27,532 nucleotides of DNA from positions 1 through 27,532 of the forward strand of contig CAXNAD020000144.1 in the NCBI GenBank assembly GCA_964200185.2. The letters run 5' to 3'. Below are positions 21,281 through 27,532 of the stretch, piece by piece. The notes beneath the pieces were generated by a model. That model did no database searches. It was not told where the DNA came from and was given only the letters and a program-made list of their open reading frames with translations. A program made the position numbers and the translations under genes. Source of the stretch: Choristocarpus tenellus KU-1152 (taxonomy: Eukaryota > Phaeophyceae). How positions within the stretch are numbered: position 1 is the stretch's first letter; every line of letters begins with the position of its first letter.

Positions 21281-21468
21281 ATGTCCAAATTATCTTGTTT
21301 CTGCCATTTTCTGTAATTTTGCCATAGTAAGTTTATTCTCTAGCCCCGGATCTGCTACATGTGAAGGTAGATGAATTGATTGCAAAATTAAAAGATGATT
21401 TACCACAGGTGCCATATGACGACGCTGGTCTATTGTTGACAACAAACCATTACTATTATTTGAATTAG
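21281..21468 (+). pseudogene. Frameshifted bacterial-type gene with Shine-Dalgarno
   Basis: AAGGAG at 21269-21274 lies 6 bases before ATG 21281, but the frame ends after 11 residues (MSKLSCFCHFL). In another frame, 21331-21468 reads SLAPDLLHVKVDELIAKLKD, then DLPQVPYDDAGLLLTTN and an aromatic end before TAG. Start and body are out of register, so the gene has a frameshift or small deletion. Function unknown. Confidence 0.35.
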
Positions 21469-21502
21469 GGATGGGCAATTCATTTTTCTCAAGGAGGTGA
21501 GA

Positions 21503-21771
21503 GGTCAAAGTATCTGGGGGGGGGGGGGGGGTGGTTGGGGGGGGGGGTTTGTTTGGTGGTCGGAGGAAGGAGTANNNNNNNNNNGGGGGGTGGTTCGTGA
21601 GGGGGCTTCCGTTGTGGTCCGGACGAAGTGCTCAAAAATCACAGTAATTGCTGTCTTCAGTCGTGAATCGTCCGTGACTCAAGACAGCAATTACTGTGAT
21701 TTTTGAGCAATTCATCCGGACCAAAAGGGATGTCTCCTCACAAACCACGCCCCCCCAAGGTACTTTGATCC
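21503..21771. mobile_element. Foldback (palindromic) MITE-like element, family B, with assembly gap
   Basis: The left end reads GGTCAAAGTATCT then a long G run. The right end, on the minus strand, reads GGATCAAAGTACCT then a G run. Between them is a near-complete palindrome. The arms 21631-21657 and 21681-21707 are perfect inverted repeats of 27 bases around a 23-base middle. Pairing extends outward with few mismatches (GTGGTCCGGACGAA with its counterpart near 21720) and then more loosely to the G-rich ends. Ten N at 21575-21584 interrupt the left side. No TA duplication is visible at the ends, unlike family A. Confidence 0.8.
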
Positions 21772-22099
21772 AGCAACGGTCCTCGTATGATGTATTTTGG
21801 ACTAAAAAGCATTTAGGATCTTCGCTTGGCGCTTGAGTGGATGTATACTGTGTTATTATGACTCAGGGAAGTTTCCGTTGGGTTCAATGCTTGGGGCCTG
21901 GGTGGTAGCCGCCGCTTAGTTTGGGTGTGGAAGAGAGGTCATCTGTTGTGGAAATCTCGACTTGTGCTGAAGATGGTGATGTGGAGTACGAGATGCTTGT
22001 GCGTCAACGAATATCTGGTAAGGTTTCTGCCAATTGCTCTGTGGTCCGATCAACGCAATGAGGGGAGGAGAAAGGATTGGGGTATGGCAGTGTGAAGTA
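21772..22099. other. Gene-free stretch
   Basis: Between the foldback element and the minus-strand gene. Frames here are short and not supported. Confidence 0.4.
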
Positions 22100-22681
22100 T
22101 TAGAGGATGGTGGCAGAACGCTGTAAGGGAGATGAAATCTGGGTCGCAACCGGGCCAATAAGAACATGCGTATGAGGACACATATAAACACAAACTCTTC
22201 GGGAGGATAATAAATTCAATGTACCAAATGCACAAGTATATTGATTTAGGGAACGTCCGATCTCTACATCATAACATGTCTGTCTAGGCATATGTCGGAC
22301 TGGCGAAGTAGAGGGTGACTCACGAACAGAAATTGGCCTATGCTGCTCCTCAAAGCCGTGTCTGTCGTCAGTATGGTGGCAGTGTAGGGCTTGTCCAGAA
22401 CCAGGCCCGTGTAAAGGGGCGTCTTGTTCAATACTGTAGTGTTGGACAAGAATCTGCATATTTTGCAAGTCGCCATTCTCCCATTTGACCTCGTAGGGGT
22501 AGCTGACTCGCTCCTCTCTAACTTTCACCGTGTTTTGGGGCTGGTAGTTGGTCACGGTCCCTTGCATCCGCTGATCGTCCCATCTGAAGTATAGTCCCCT
22601 ACCCTTATCTCTGGCATTGAGTGTTTTACCCTCATCTAAATCCGGCACATAACTCAGTGTCGGTTGAAGGGGTACATATTT
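22100..22681 (-). CDS. Tudor/SH3-barrel-like protein, second part
   Basis: The frame is open on the minus strand from 22681 (just after a TAG) to 22100. The first ~80 residues look well conserved in style. They read YVPLQPTLSYVPDLDEGKTL, then GLYFRWDDQRMQGTVTNYQP and SYPYEVKWENGDLQNMQI. The pattern of an aromatic pair, G-x-V strand, Y-x-V-x-W strand and acidic-Gly turn is that of small beta-barrel readers (Tudor, chromo-barrel, SH3-like). The C-terminal part after about residue 90 is low-confidence and another frame (22476-22264) competes with it. It is probably the continuation of the upstream frame (22654-23231), out of register by one base or joined by an intron I could not place. Confidence 0.4.
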   Translation of the reverse strand, partial: KYVPLQPTLSYVPDLDEGKTLNARDKGRGLYFRWDDQRMQGTVTNYQPQNTVKVREERVSYPYEVKWENGDLQNMQILVQHYSIEQDAPLHGPGSGQALHCHHTDDRHGFEEQHRPISVRESPSTSPVRHMPRQTCYDVEIGRSLNQYTCAFGTLNLLSSRRVCVYMCPHTHVLIGPVATQISSPLQRSATIL

Positions 22682-23231
22682 CTATATATATCCTTGCCCA
22701 TGTCCCTATGCTTCCGTCGGTGGTTGACAATGGACCGACTGCATTGTCTGACACACAGGGCTGCAGCCTTGTCACTGTCCCTCTTGTTCTTCTCTCGAAG
22801 TTGGTTGACACCCTCTTCGATCTCGTCCTCTGTCGTGTACAACCCCAGTTGAGGGGGTGAAGATTTTTCGCCATCGTCCGATAGGTAGGACACTGAGTAA
22901 ATGTACGCCTCTGAACCATCTACGTGAACATCACTGACCTTCCCCTGTACGATGGCCCCCCCACTCGCGCGTAGGATGAAGCTGGTTCCTTGACCGAACC
23001 TGGCGTCGGATGTGTCCCCAAGTCTTAGTTGCTTAGAGAAGCGAGCAGGTATCCCACCGAGAGATTGCCGGTTGGATTCCGAGGTGAACCTCTGGTATTG
23101 ACCAGGCAGGATCGTGAATGTGTTGTCCAGGTGGTTGTGGTCGATATCTGTAAAGTCTGGGATGATGATAGCCTGAAGGGACACGACGCGGGGACCCGGT
23201 TGTGCGTCCTGCGTAGTGACGTGCTCTCGTT
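22654..23231 (-). CDS. Tudor/SH3-barrel-like protein, first part
   Basis: The frame is open from a TAA near 23231. No ATG lies near its 5' end, so the gene probably starts in an upstream exon. It contains AIIIPDFTDIDHNHLDNTFT, ILPGQYQRFTSESNR and then a beta-barrel-like segment (GQGTSFILRASGGAIVQGKV, then EAYIYSVSYLSDDGE). A charged helix follows (EDEIEEGVNQLREKNKRDSD). The barrel segment has the same G-x-V / Y-x-V / D-G layout as the part at 22.6 kb, so the protein may carry two barrels that bind modified tails or nucleic acid. This is inference from pattern. It ends at a TGA at 22654, only a few bases past the point where the other frame opens, next to a short TA run where a slip would shift the frame. 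Confidence 0.45.
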
Positions 23232-23428
23232 AACGTATGTTGTCAGGACGAAGACATTTCCAGAGGAATAGGAAAGTCAATCTTTGACCCTGACAATTCA
23301 AGTAACGTATGGATGTATATGCATTTAGCCCCCCGCTGACCCTGCAACAGCAGCAATGTGTACCGTCTAGTTCGCGCCTCGCGAGGCAGACACCCATGTC
23401 ATGCATGTGACTTACCTTTCCACTACCC
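23232..23428. promoter_or_regulatory. Divergent intergenic region, possible shared promoter
   Basis: About 200 bases separate the minus-strand Tudor-like gene from the plus-strand gene at 23429. The two are transcribed away from each other, so their promoters must lie here or in unseen upstream exons. No TATA box or other clear element was found. Confidence 0.3.
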
Positions 23429-24057
23429 ATGTGCTTCTCCATGACAGTTCTCCCACACTCTAAGGAGCACCCGGAACAAACGGACCCCGGCCGACCAGGA
23501 CAAGGGAAAGAAGAAGACAAGAGGAAAGGGGAAGAAGAGTATACCAGGGGTCGGCGATCCAGACCCGGCGTCTGCCGCCCAGGTGGAGGAGGAGTGGGCA
23601 TCTCAACCCTCGAAGTCAAACTGGTATACAGAAAACGTATGCACACCAAGGGTGTCCTCATCAAGGGGGCTGTCCTGGAGGTCGCCATACAAGTTATGAA
23701 CAACCTAAAAAGGAAAGACGAGCTCAGGATAGACCCCAACGCCGATGACTCCTCAGCAGGGTCTTCAACAGAGGGTCCTCCTGCCAAAAAATACATCCTC
23801 AGCGACAAAGTAATCAACTCAGTGTGAGGTTGACCATCTCATCTCTCCACCGTATTTCAGTTTGTATGAAGACACATCACAATAAACACCCTAGTAGCGC
23901 ACATTGATGTAACCCCCTAACATCCGCAGGTGAAAAGGGACCTCGTGTTGTGGGAGGATGTGGAGGAGGGTACAAAATACCTGGACATCGTCAAATACTC
24001 TGAAGGCGTTACCCTCAACAGCAGTGACGAACACACAGGCAAGCAATTATATCATTG
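23429..24057 (+). CDS. Two-exon gene, unknown charged protein
   Basis: The frame starts at ATG 23429. It has a very charged N-terminus (PGQGKEEDKRKGEEEYTRGR) and then a more ordered part (STLEVKLVYRKRMHTKGVLI, VLEVAIQVMNNLKRKDELRI). A Ser-rich acidic stretch and KKYILSDKVINS follow. A 108-base intron (23822 GTGTGAGG to 23929 CATCCGCAG, with CCCTAAC as a possible branch site) joins, in phase 0, to VKRDLVLWEDVEEGTKYLDI, then VKYSEGVTLNSSDEHT. A second donor may follow at CACAG/GCAAGC near 24039, otherwise the frame ends at 24057. In the 5' half another plus frame is also protein-like (RNKRTPADQDKGKKKTRGKG), so the first ~70 codons are uncertain. No known domain. Confidence 0.5.
23822..23929 (+). 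other. Predicted 108-base intron
   Basis: The donor GTGTGAGG follows codon TCA and the acceptor CCGCAG precedes codon GTG. Splicing keeps the frame and removes the in-frame TGA at 23825. Both sides are strongly coding-like. Confidence 0.6.
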
Positions 24058-24490
24058 AACTACATAGGTTAAGATTCAAACACGGTTCCCTACACCAAAC
24101 ACACAACCTAGACTCTCACAGATCTTACCGACGACTTACAGTTTCACAACGAACATGGTCACAGGGTTCTCCGGTTTTATATGTTGCGAAGTTGCTCATT
24201 GAACAGATTGATTTATACTTTCTCAAAGTTCTACCGGTCGAAAAGAAACCGGCAAAAGAAGGCAAATTATGTCCCTATGTTACCAGCCCTGTTTGTCTCC
24301 TGTGTAATGGGCTCCAATAATCCCCCCAAGTGTAACGAATCGCAAGTACTCCAACCCATCCATCCTTTCCTCAGCCCCTGCCTCCTCCTCTGTATCCTGC
24401 CTCGCTCACTCGTTCTCACCAACCTCCATACAATCCCCTGCCTCCTAACGCTCTAACACCTCCCCCCGTCGTTTTGACCCGTACTTTGCC
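24058..24490. other. Intergenic stretch, pyrimidine-rich before the next gene
   Basis: No coding exon is supported. From about 24355 to 24475 the plus strand is mostly C and T (repeated CTCCTC and CCTCC blocks), leading to the ATG at 24491. This may be a promoter or 5' leader of the following gene. The stretch may also hold an intron of the preceding gene. Confidence 0.35.
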
Positions 24491-26024
24491 ATGTCCTTTG
24501 CCTACTCCTCCACCATCACGGAGATAAATAGAGTCACAAACATTTTCATCACACCAGACAAAAACGACACGTCCAAGCACGACCTTGACAAGTTCGAGTC
24601 CGATACAAACGCCGCTTGCGAGAGAGAAGTCGCCCTTCTCCAGACCCGACCAGGAGGCGTCGTGATCACATGCACCGCCCTCGGAGACAACCTAGATCCG
24701 GATCGTCTCAAACTCCTCATGGACGAACTCTCCGCCTTCTGCAATTTTCAAATGATGAAGACACTGATAGCTGGTGGTGTATCCACGCCTATACCTTGCG
24801 CAAGACCCAAACCATCAGGTGACGAAGAGGAACAAGATAATACATCGCCTAGCCCTGCAGTAGGTACGGGAAGCAGGATTCCAACAATGGGAAGGAATGT
24901 GATCACACCCTCAGTACACGACTCTAAAGGCGACGGGAACCGATCCGTTTCCAAGGCTTTGTCAGATCTAGAGGAACTTGTAGAGGACGATGCGGGTGGT
25001 CAATCAGGCACGGACTCAGAGTCCACGCCTTGGGGGAGTGTTTGGGGAATGTCCCCAAACGCCCATTCAGTGCCCAGCGGCGGCGACGGGTCCCAAGTGC
25101 CGGGAAACCGTTACGACCATACTGTGGGCCGAACTAGAGTCCACAGCTCGGGGGAGTGACCCCGGAATGTCCTCAAGCGCCCATTCGGTGCCCAGCGGCG
25201 GCGACGAGACACAAGTGCCTGGGAGTGGTTACGACCATACCCTGAGGCGAACTGAGAAACGCGCCCGTGGCCATCCCACCCCAACCCCGAGGGACAAGCC
25301 TTCCAAGAAGGGCAGAGGGAAGGGGAAAAGCATTATAGGTAGGAACAAGAGGATGCGAGAAGTTGATGAACGAACCAGTCCACTCAAATAGCCTCGTGAT
25401 ACTGATGTGAGCGCTTTGGAACCTGCCTTCTTCACAGACGTCTTCGCTCCCACGAAAATGGGAAGATACGCCAGAAACACGTCTTCATCTGCATCGAGGT
25501 ATGACGATGATAATGAAAGTCTATCTCGTGGTGCTGAGGATTGCGCCACACGAGACGCGGCCGACTCCGGCGATGCATCCGATGTGGGGACCACCGAAGT
25601 CTTCATGGAGGCGTGCGTTACCAAGCTCCTGCGGTCGGCAACGAAACCTGCTTCTGCACAGTATCCAGCGCAGACTCAAATACTCACCCAGATCATCTAC
25701 AACCACGAGTTCTGGATCAGCAAGGCCGGTAAAGGGGCCGTTTCTATTGTTTTCGGGGACGAATGCTACGTCCACGAGCCCACACAGGTTAAACTCGGTG
25801 ATTGTGGAGGGAAGCCAGGCAACACGTTGCGTCCCGAGCATGTGGAAGCACTCCAGGCGAGGAAGGCTATCTTCTTGAGCCTCGTGACGACCGAACCTTG
25901 GAACGCCAGATACTCCACACATCTAAATCTATGACACCTTCTTGTTGAGGCATACCCTAAGCTCACAGAGTGGTGGGAGAAGGGGGACGAATGCAATTTC
26001 GAGTCCGCCCACCAATTGAAATAG
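24491..26024 (+). CDS. Multi-exon gene or recent pseudogene, unknown protein
   Basis: It starts at ATG 24491 (MSFAYSSTITEINRVTNIFI). The N-terminal ~100 residues look globular (HDLDKFESDTNAACEREVAL, LDPDRLKLLMDELSAFCNFQ). A long Ser/Gly/Asp-rich linker follows, then a very basic stretch (RDKPSKKGRGKGKSII), perhaps a nuclear signal. A predicted 99-base intron (25339-25437) restores the frame across an in-frame TAG and joins to DVFAPTKMGRYARNTSSS. The C-terminal part looks globular again (FMEACVTKLLRSATKP, ILTQIIYNHEFWISKAGKGA, VSIVFGDECYVHEP). At 25932 the frame meets TGA, but the same frame then continues with protein-like sequence (LLVEAYPKLTEWWEKGDECN) to TAG at 26024. This could mean a further intron, for example 25884-25949, or decay. 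A 118-base tandem duplication (25019-25254) breaks the frame in the linker. No known domain. Confidence 0.5.
25019..25254 (+). repeat. Tandem duplication of 118 bases inside a coding region
   Basis: Two units of exactly 118 bases, 25019-25136 and 25137-25254, share GAGTCCAC, GGGGGAGTG, CGCCCATTC, GTGCCCAGCGGCGGCGACG and TACGACCATAC. Both encode nearly the same peptide (AHSVPSGGDGSQVPG and AHSVPSGGDETQVPG), but in different frames, because 118 is not a multiple of three. With a single unit the upstream and downstream frames join without a break. Confidence 0.85.
25339..25437 (+). other. Predicted 99-base intron
   Basis: The donor GTAGGA follows ATTATAG and the acceptor GCCTTCTTCACAG precedes ACGTCTTC. 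The length is a multiple of three. Splicing in phase 1 rebuilds a GAC codon and removes the in-frame TAG at 25389. Confidence 0.55.
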
Positions 26025-26447
26025 GGATTCAGACGTTTCAGTTTTTTGTTGAAGTACTGGTAGAGTTACAGGTTGTGGTGATTTGTGCATCAGTGTGCCT
26101 TGCCTTGGTGTCCGACTACCATGTTCATGCACTTTCCATTCCATGAGTTATGCATTTAGACAGTGGTATCGGATACATTGCTACCAGTCAGAGTCGTCAG
26201 CATATCAGATATCATGCTCACATTGAGGATTAGACCTGTGTTATTATTACTTTAAAATAACGTGTCTGCTGAAAGGTTTAGAACAACTAAAATAATAATA
26301 CATCAATCAAACAACTCCATCTTCTCAGCTAACCTTTCCAAACAATTCGCCAGGACCAGTGATGGATATCCTGTCCTTCTCAAAGTCGCTATTCCTAGAA
26401 CACTATAACGCACCTCCCCCCTTCTTCTCAATGCTCTACGCACCATC
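26025..26447. other. Gene-free stretch
   Basis: Downstream of the preceding gene. No repeat or RNA gene was seen; a terminal exon of that gene in another frame (about 25967-26145) cannot be excluded. Confidence 0.4.
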
Positions 26448-26759
26448 TCATGCTTGTCCAAGTGTCGACAAACTAGAATCGATCTCTTCCTCCTTCGAGT
26501 CTTGGAGGATTATATACCGAAGTCCACGCACGATGCTCCTAAGCACAGCACCAACCCACGACCTCTCTGGAAGTGCATCTTGAACTACTTTCAGAGAAAC
26601 GTACGACAATAGATTTTGACCAATAACCACTCGTATACACCTCCAGATATCTCTCACATTGCACGAGAGATATAATGGATTAACCCGAAAACAAAACCCG
26701 ATCTTTTTCCCTTCCTTCGTATCAACAATTCCAGCACTAACACCCTCAGCGACAACCAT
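26448..26759 (-). CDS. Hypothetical ORF, unknown
   Basis: A 103-codon frame with ATG at 26759. It contains MVVAEGVSAGIVDTKEGKKI, then CNVRDIWRCIRVVIGQNLLS and SWVGAVLRSIVRGLRYIILQ before an acidic end. Composition is protein-like, with two amphipathic helices, but nothing is recognised. The plus strand is also open in places here. It could be an exon or a relic. Confidence 0.28.
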   Translation of the reverse strand: MVVAEGVSAGIVDTKEGKKIGFCFRVNPLYLSCNVRDIWRCIRVVIGQNLLSYVSLKVVQDALPERSWVGAVLRSIVRGLRYIILQDSKEEEIDSSLSTLGQA

Positions 26760-26821
26760 GTCTTATTACATACTAAATCCAACAAATAAACAAAGCATTA
26801 CATTTCAAGCTGTACGTGATA

Positions 26822-27145
26822 CAGAGCAAAAGTATCTCAGAGGGTACAAGTTTTGCCGTGTTCGTTCCTTTGGTGCTTGGCTCCTCATGTTTTTTTTAAT
26901 GACATTTTCCTACTCGAAAATATTCTGGAGTAGGTGAAGTGTATGCGTTAGGGAAATGTGTGTCTGGAACAAGGATGTCGACACTTCCTAACAAAACACT
27001 GTAGGTAGAATTACATCAAAATCACAACATCGGACAATTGGTACTTCCTAATGAACATAATAGGTAAAATTACATCAAAATCAGTCGATTTGATGATTGA
27101 CCCCCAAATGGACAGCGCTCTACCCTCTAAGATACTTTGACTCTG
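26822..27145 (+). mobile_element. MITE family A, copy 2
   Basis: A complete element of 324 bases flanked by TA (26820-26821 and 27146-27147). The left end reads CAGAGC then AAAAGTATCTCAGAGGGTA. The right end is its inverted counterpart ending TACTTTGACTCTG. It has the same orientation as copy 1 and aligns throughout. It is longer because a block of about 60 bases, starting at ACTTCCTAA and ending after TTACATCAAAATCA, is duplicated near 26987-27083. No coding capacity. Confidence 0.88.
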
Positions 27146-27147
27146 TA

Positions 27148-27407
27148 TGTCATGGTTCCTCGTGCGCACACCGGGAGAACAGGCCCAAACTGGCAGTCCT
27201 CTTTGTGTACACACCACACACGACTCAGGCAAGCAAATAAACGAAAAAACGACCTCTCAACAGCCTATATTCTTTCTTTCATTTCTTCATCCCACAGTGG
27301 CGAAACACACCCTAACCGATAGCCTTCTTTATTTGTCAAAAAAATCCCACTCATGCAGCCAAACAGACCAATATCCAGCCCTGGAACAACCTAACCCATA
27401 TATCTTA
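27148..27407. other. Spacer between two MITEs
   Basis: No gene or repeat is seen. It separates two oppositely oriented family A elements. Confidence 0.4.
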
Positions 27408-27532
27408 TGAGCCAAAGTATCTTAGAGGGTAGAGCCGTGTCCATTTGGGGATCAAATCTGATATTGCGATTTTGACATAATTTTGACTGTTGTGTTTGTT
27501 AGGAAGTGTCAATACCCATGTTCTGGACACAC
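27408..27532 (-). mobile_element. MITE family A, copy 3 (cut by the window edge)
   Basis: It starts with TGAGCC then AAAGTATCTTAGAGGGTA after a TA at 27406-27407. It continues with sequence that is the reverse complement of the right half of copies 1 and 2 (GTCCATTTGGGGATCAAA, TTAGGAAGTGTC, TCTGGACACAC). It is therefore inverted relative to them. The other end lies outside the window. Confidence 0.85.

Larger units (their letters stand above)
17640..21500. other. A/T-rich island with bacterial-type signals
   Basis: Composition changes sharply to A/T-rich near 17640 and back near 21500, next to a foldback element and an N gap. Inside are three starts with AAGGAG-type Shine-Dalgarno motifs (minus 18460, minus 20489, plus 21281). 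Short coding-like fragments occur on both strands with little space between them, and one resembles a bacterial CPA2 antiporter. No spliced gene or eukaryotic feature was seen. This fits bacterial DNA that has decayed after transfer, or a bacterial contig joined by mistake. Further open frames at 17709-17939 (-), 18634-18927 (-), 19422-19658 (+) and 19709-19924 (-) may be more remnants but carry no motif. Confidence 0.5.

Noticed and set aside
23230-23817. Minus-strand 195-codon ORF opposite the gene at 23429
   Set aside because: It is the antisense shadow of the plus-strand gene, whose frame is supported by the in-phase intron.
24980-25070. 91-base intron as the definite answer to the 118-base frame shift
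   Set aside because: The splice signals are acceptable, but the resulting protein would read part of the repeat in an unrelated frame; kept only as an alternative.
25389-25391. Stop-codon readthrough or altered genetic code at TAG
   Set aside because: A normal GT-AG intron of 99 bases explains the stop more simply.

Overview
The window looks like nuclear DNA of a eukaryote with low gene density. Long stretches hold no convincing reading frame, short GT-AG introns can be predicted, microsatellites are present, and old, broken repeat copies are common. I cannot name the organism from the sequence. The 10-base run of N at 21575-21584 shows this is part of an assembled scaffold.

Layout. (1) 1-78 is the right end of a small inverted-repeat element. 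(2) 1830-2090 is a complete miniature inverted-repeat element (MITE, family A); 26822-27145 is a second complete copy and 27408-27532 the start of a third. All have TA next to the visible ends. (3) 3181-3407 is a short tandem repeat with a 111-base higher-order unit. (4) About 3620-4775 (+) and 13704-15420 (-) are inverted copies of a repeat. Its 3' part encodes a helix-turn-helix region like the N-terminus of eukaryotic DDE transposases. Its upstream module appears at 15540-16100 (-) and again, alone, at 8045-8620 (+). (5) About 11050-12195 is a cluster of ~390-base repeats in direct and then inverted orientation. (6) 12940-13515 and 16230-16480 are coding-like patches of unknown identity.

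(7) 17640-21500 is clearly richer in A/T and does not look like its surroundings. It carries three start codons preceded by bacterial-type Shine-Dalgarno motifs, many short coding-like fragments on both strands, and a fragment that resembles a KefB/KefC-type cation:proton antiporter. I read it as decayed bacterial DNA, from an old transfer or a chimeric assembly. (8) 21503-21771 is a near-perfect foldback element around the N gap.

(9) 22100-26024 is the most gene-like part and is richer in G/C. A minus-strand gene with two SH3-barrel/Tudor-like segments lies about 200 bases from a plus-strand gene with a well supported 108-base intron (23822-23929). A second plus-strand gene (24491-26024) follows. 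In it a 99-base intron removes an in-frame TAG, and a 118-base tandem duplication shifts the frame. None of the three could be assigned a function. Their close packing between two inverted-repeat elements allows the idea that they are cargo of a larger mobile element, but this is inference.
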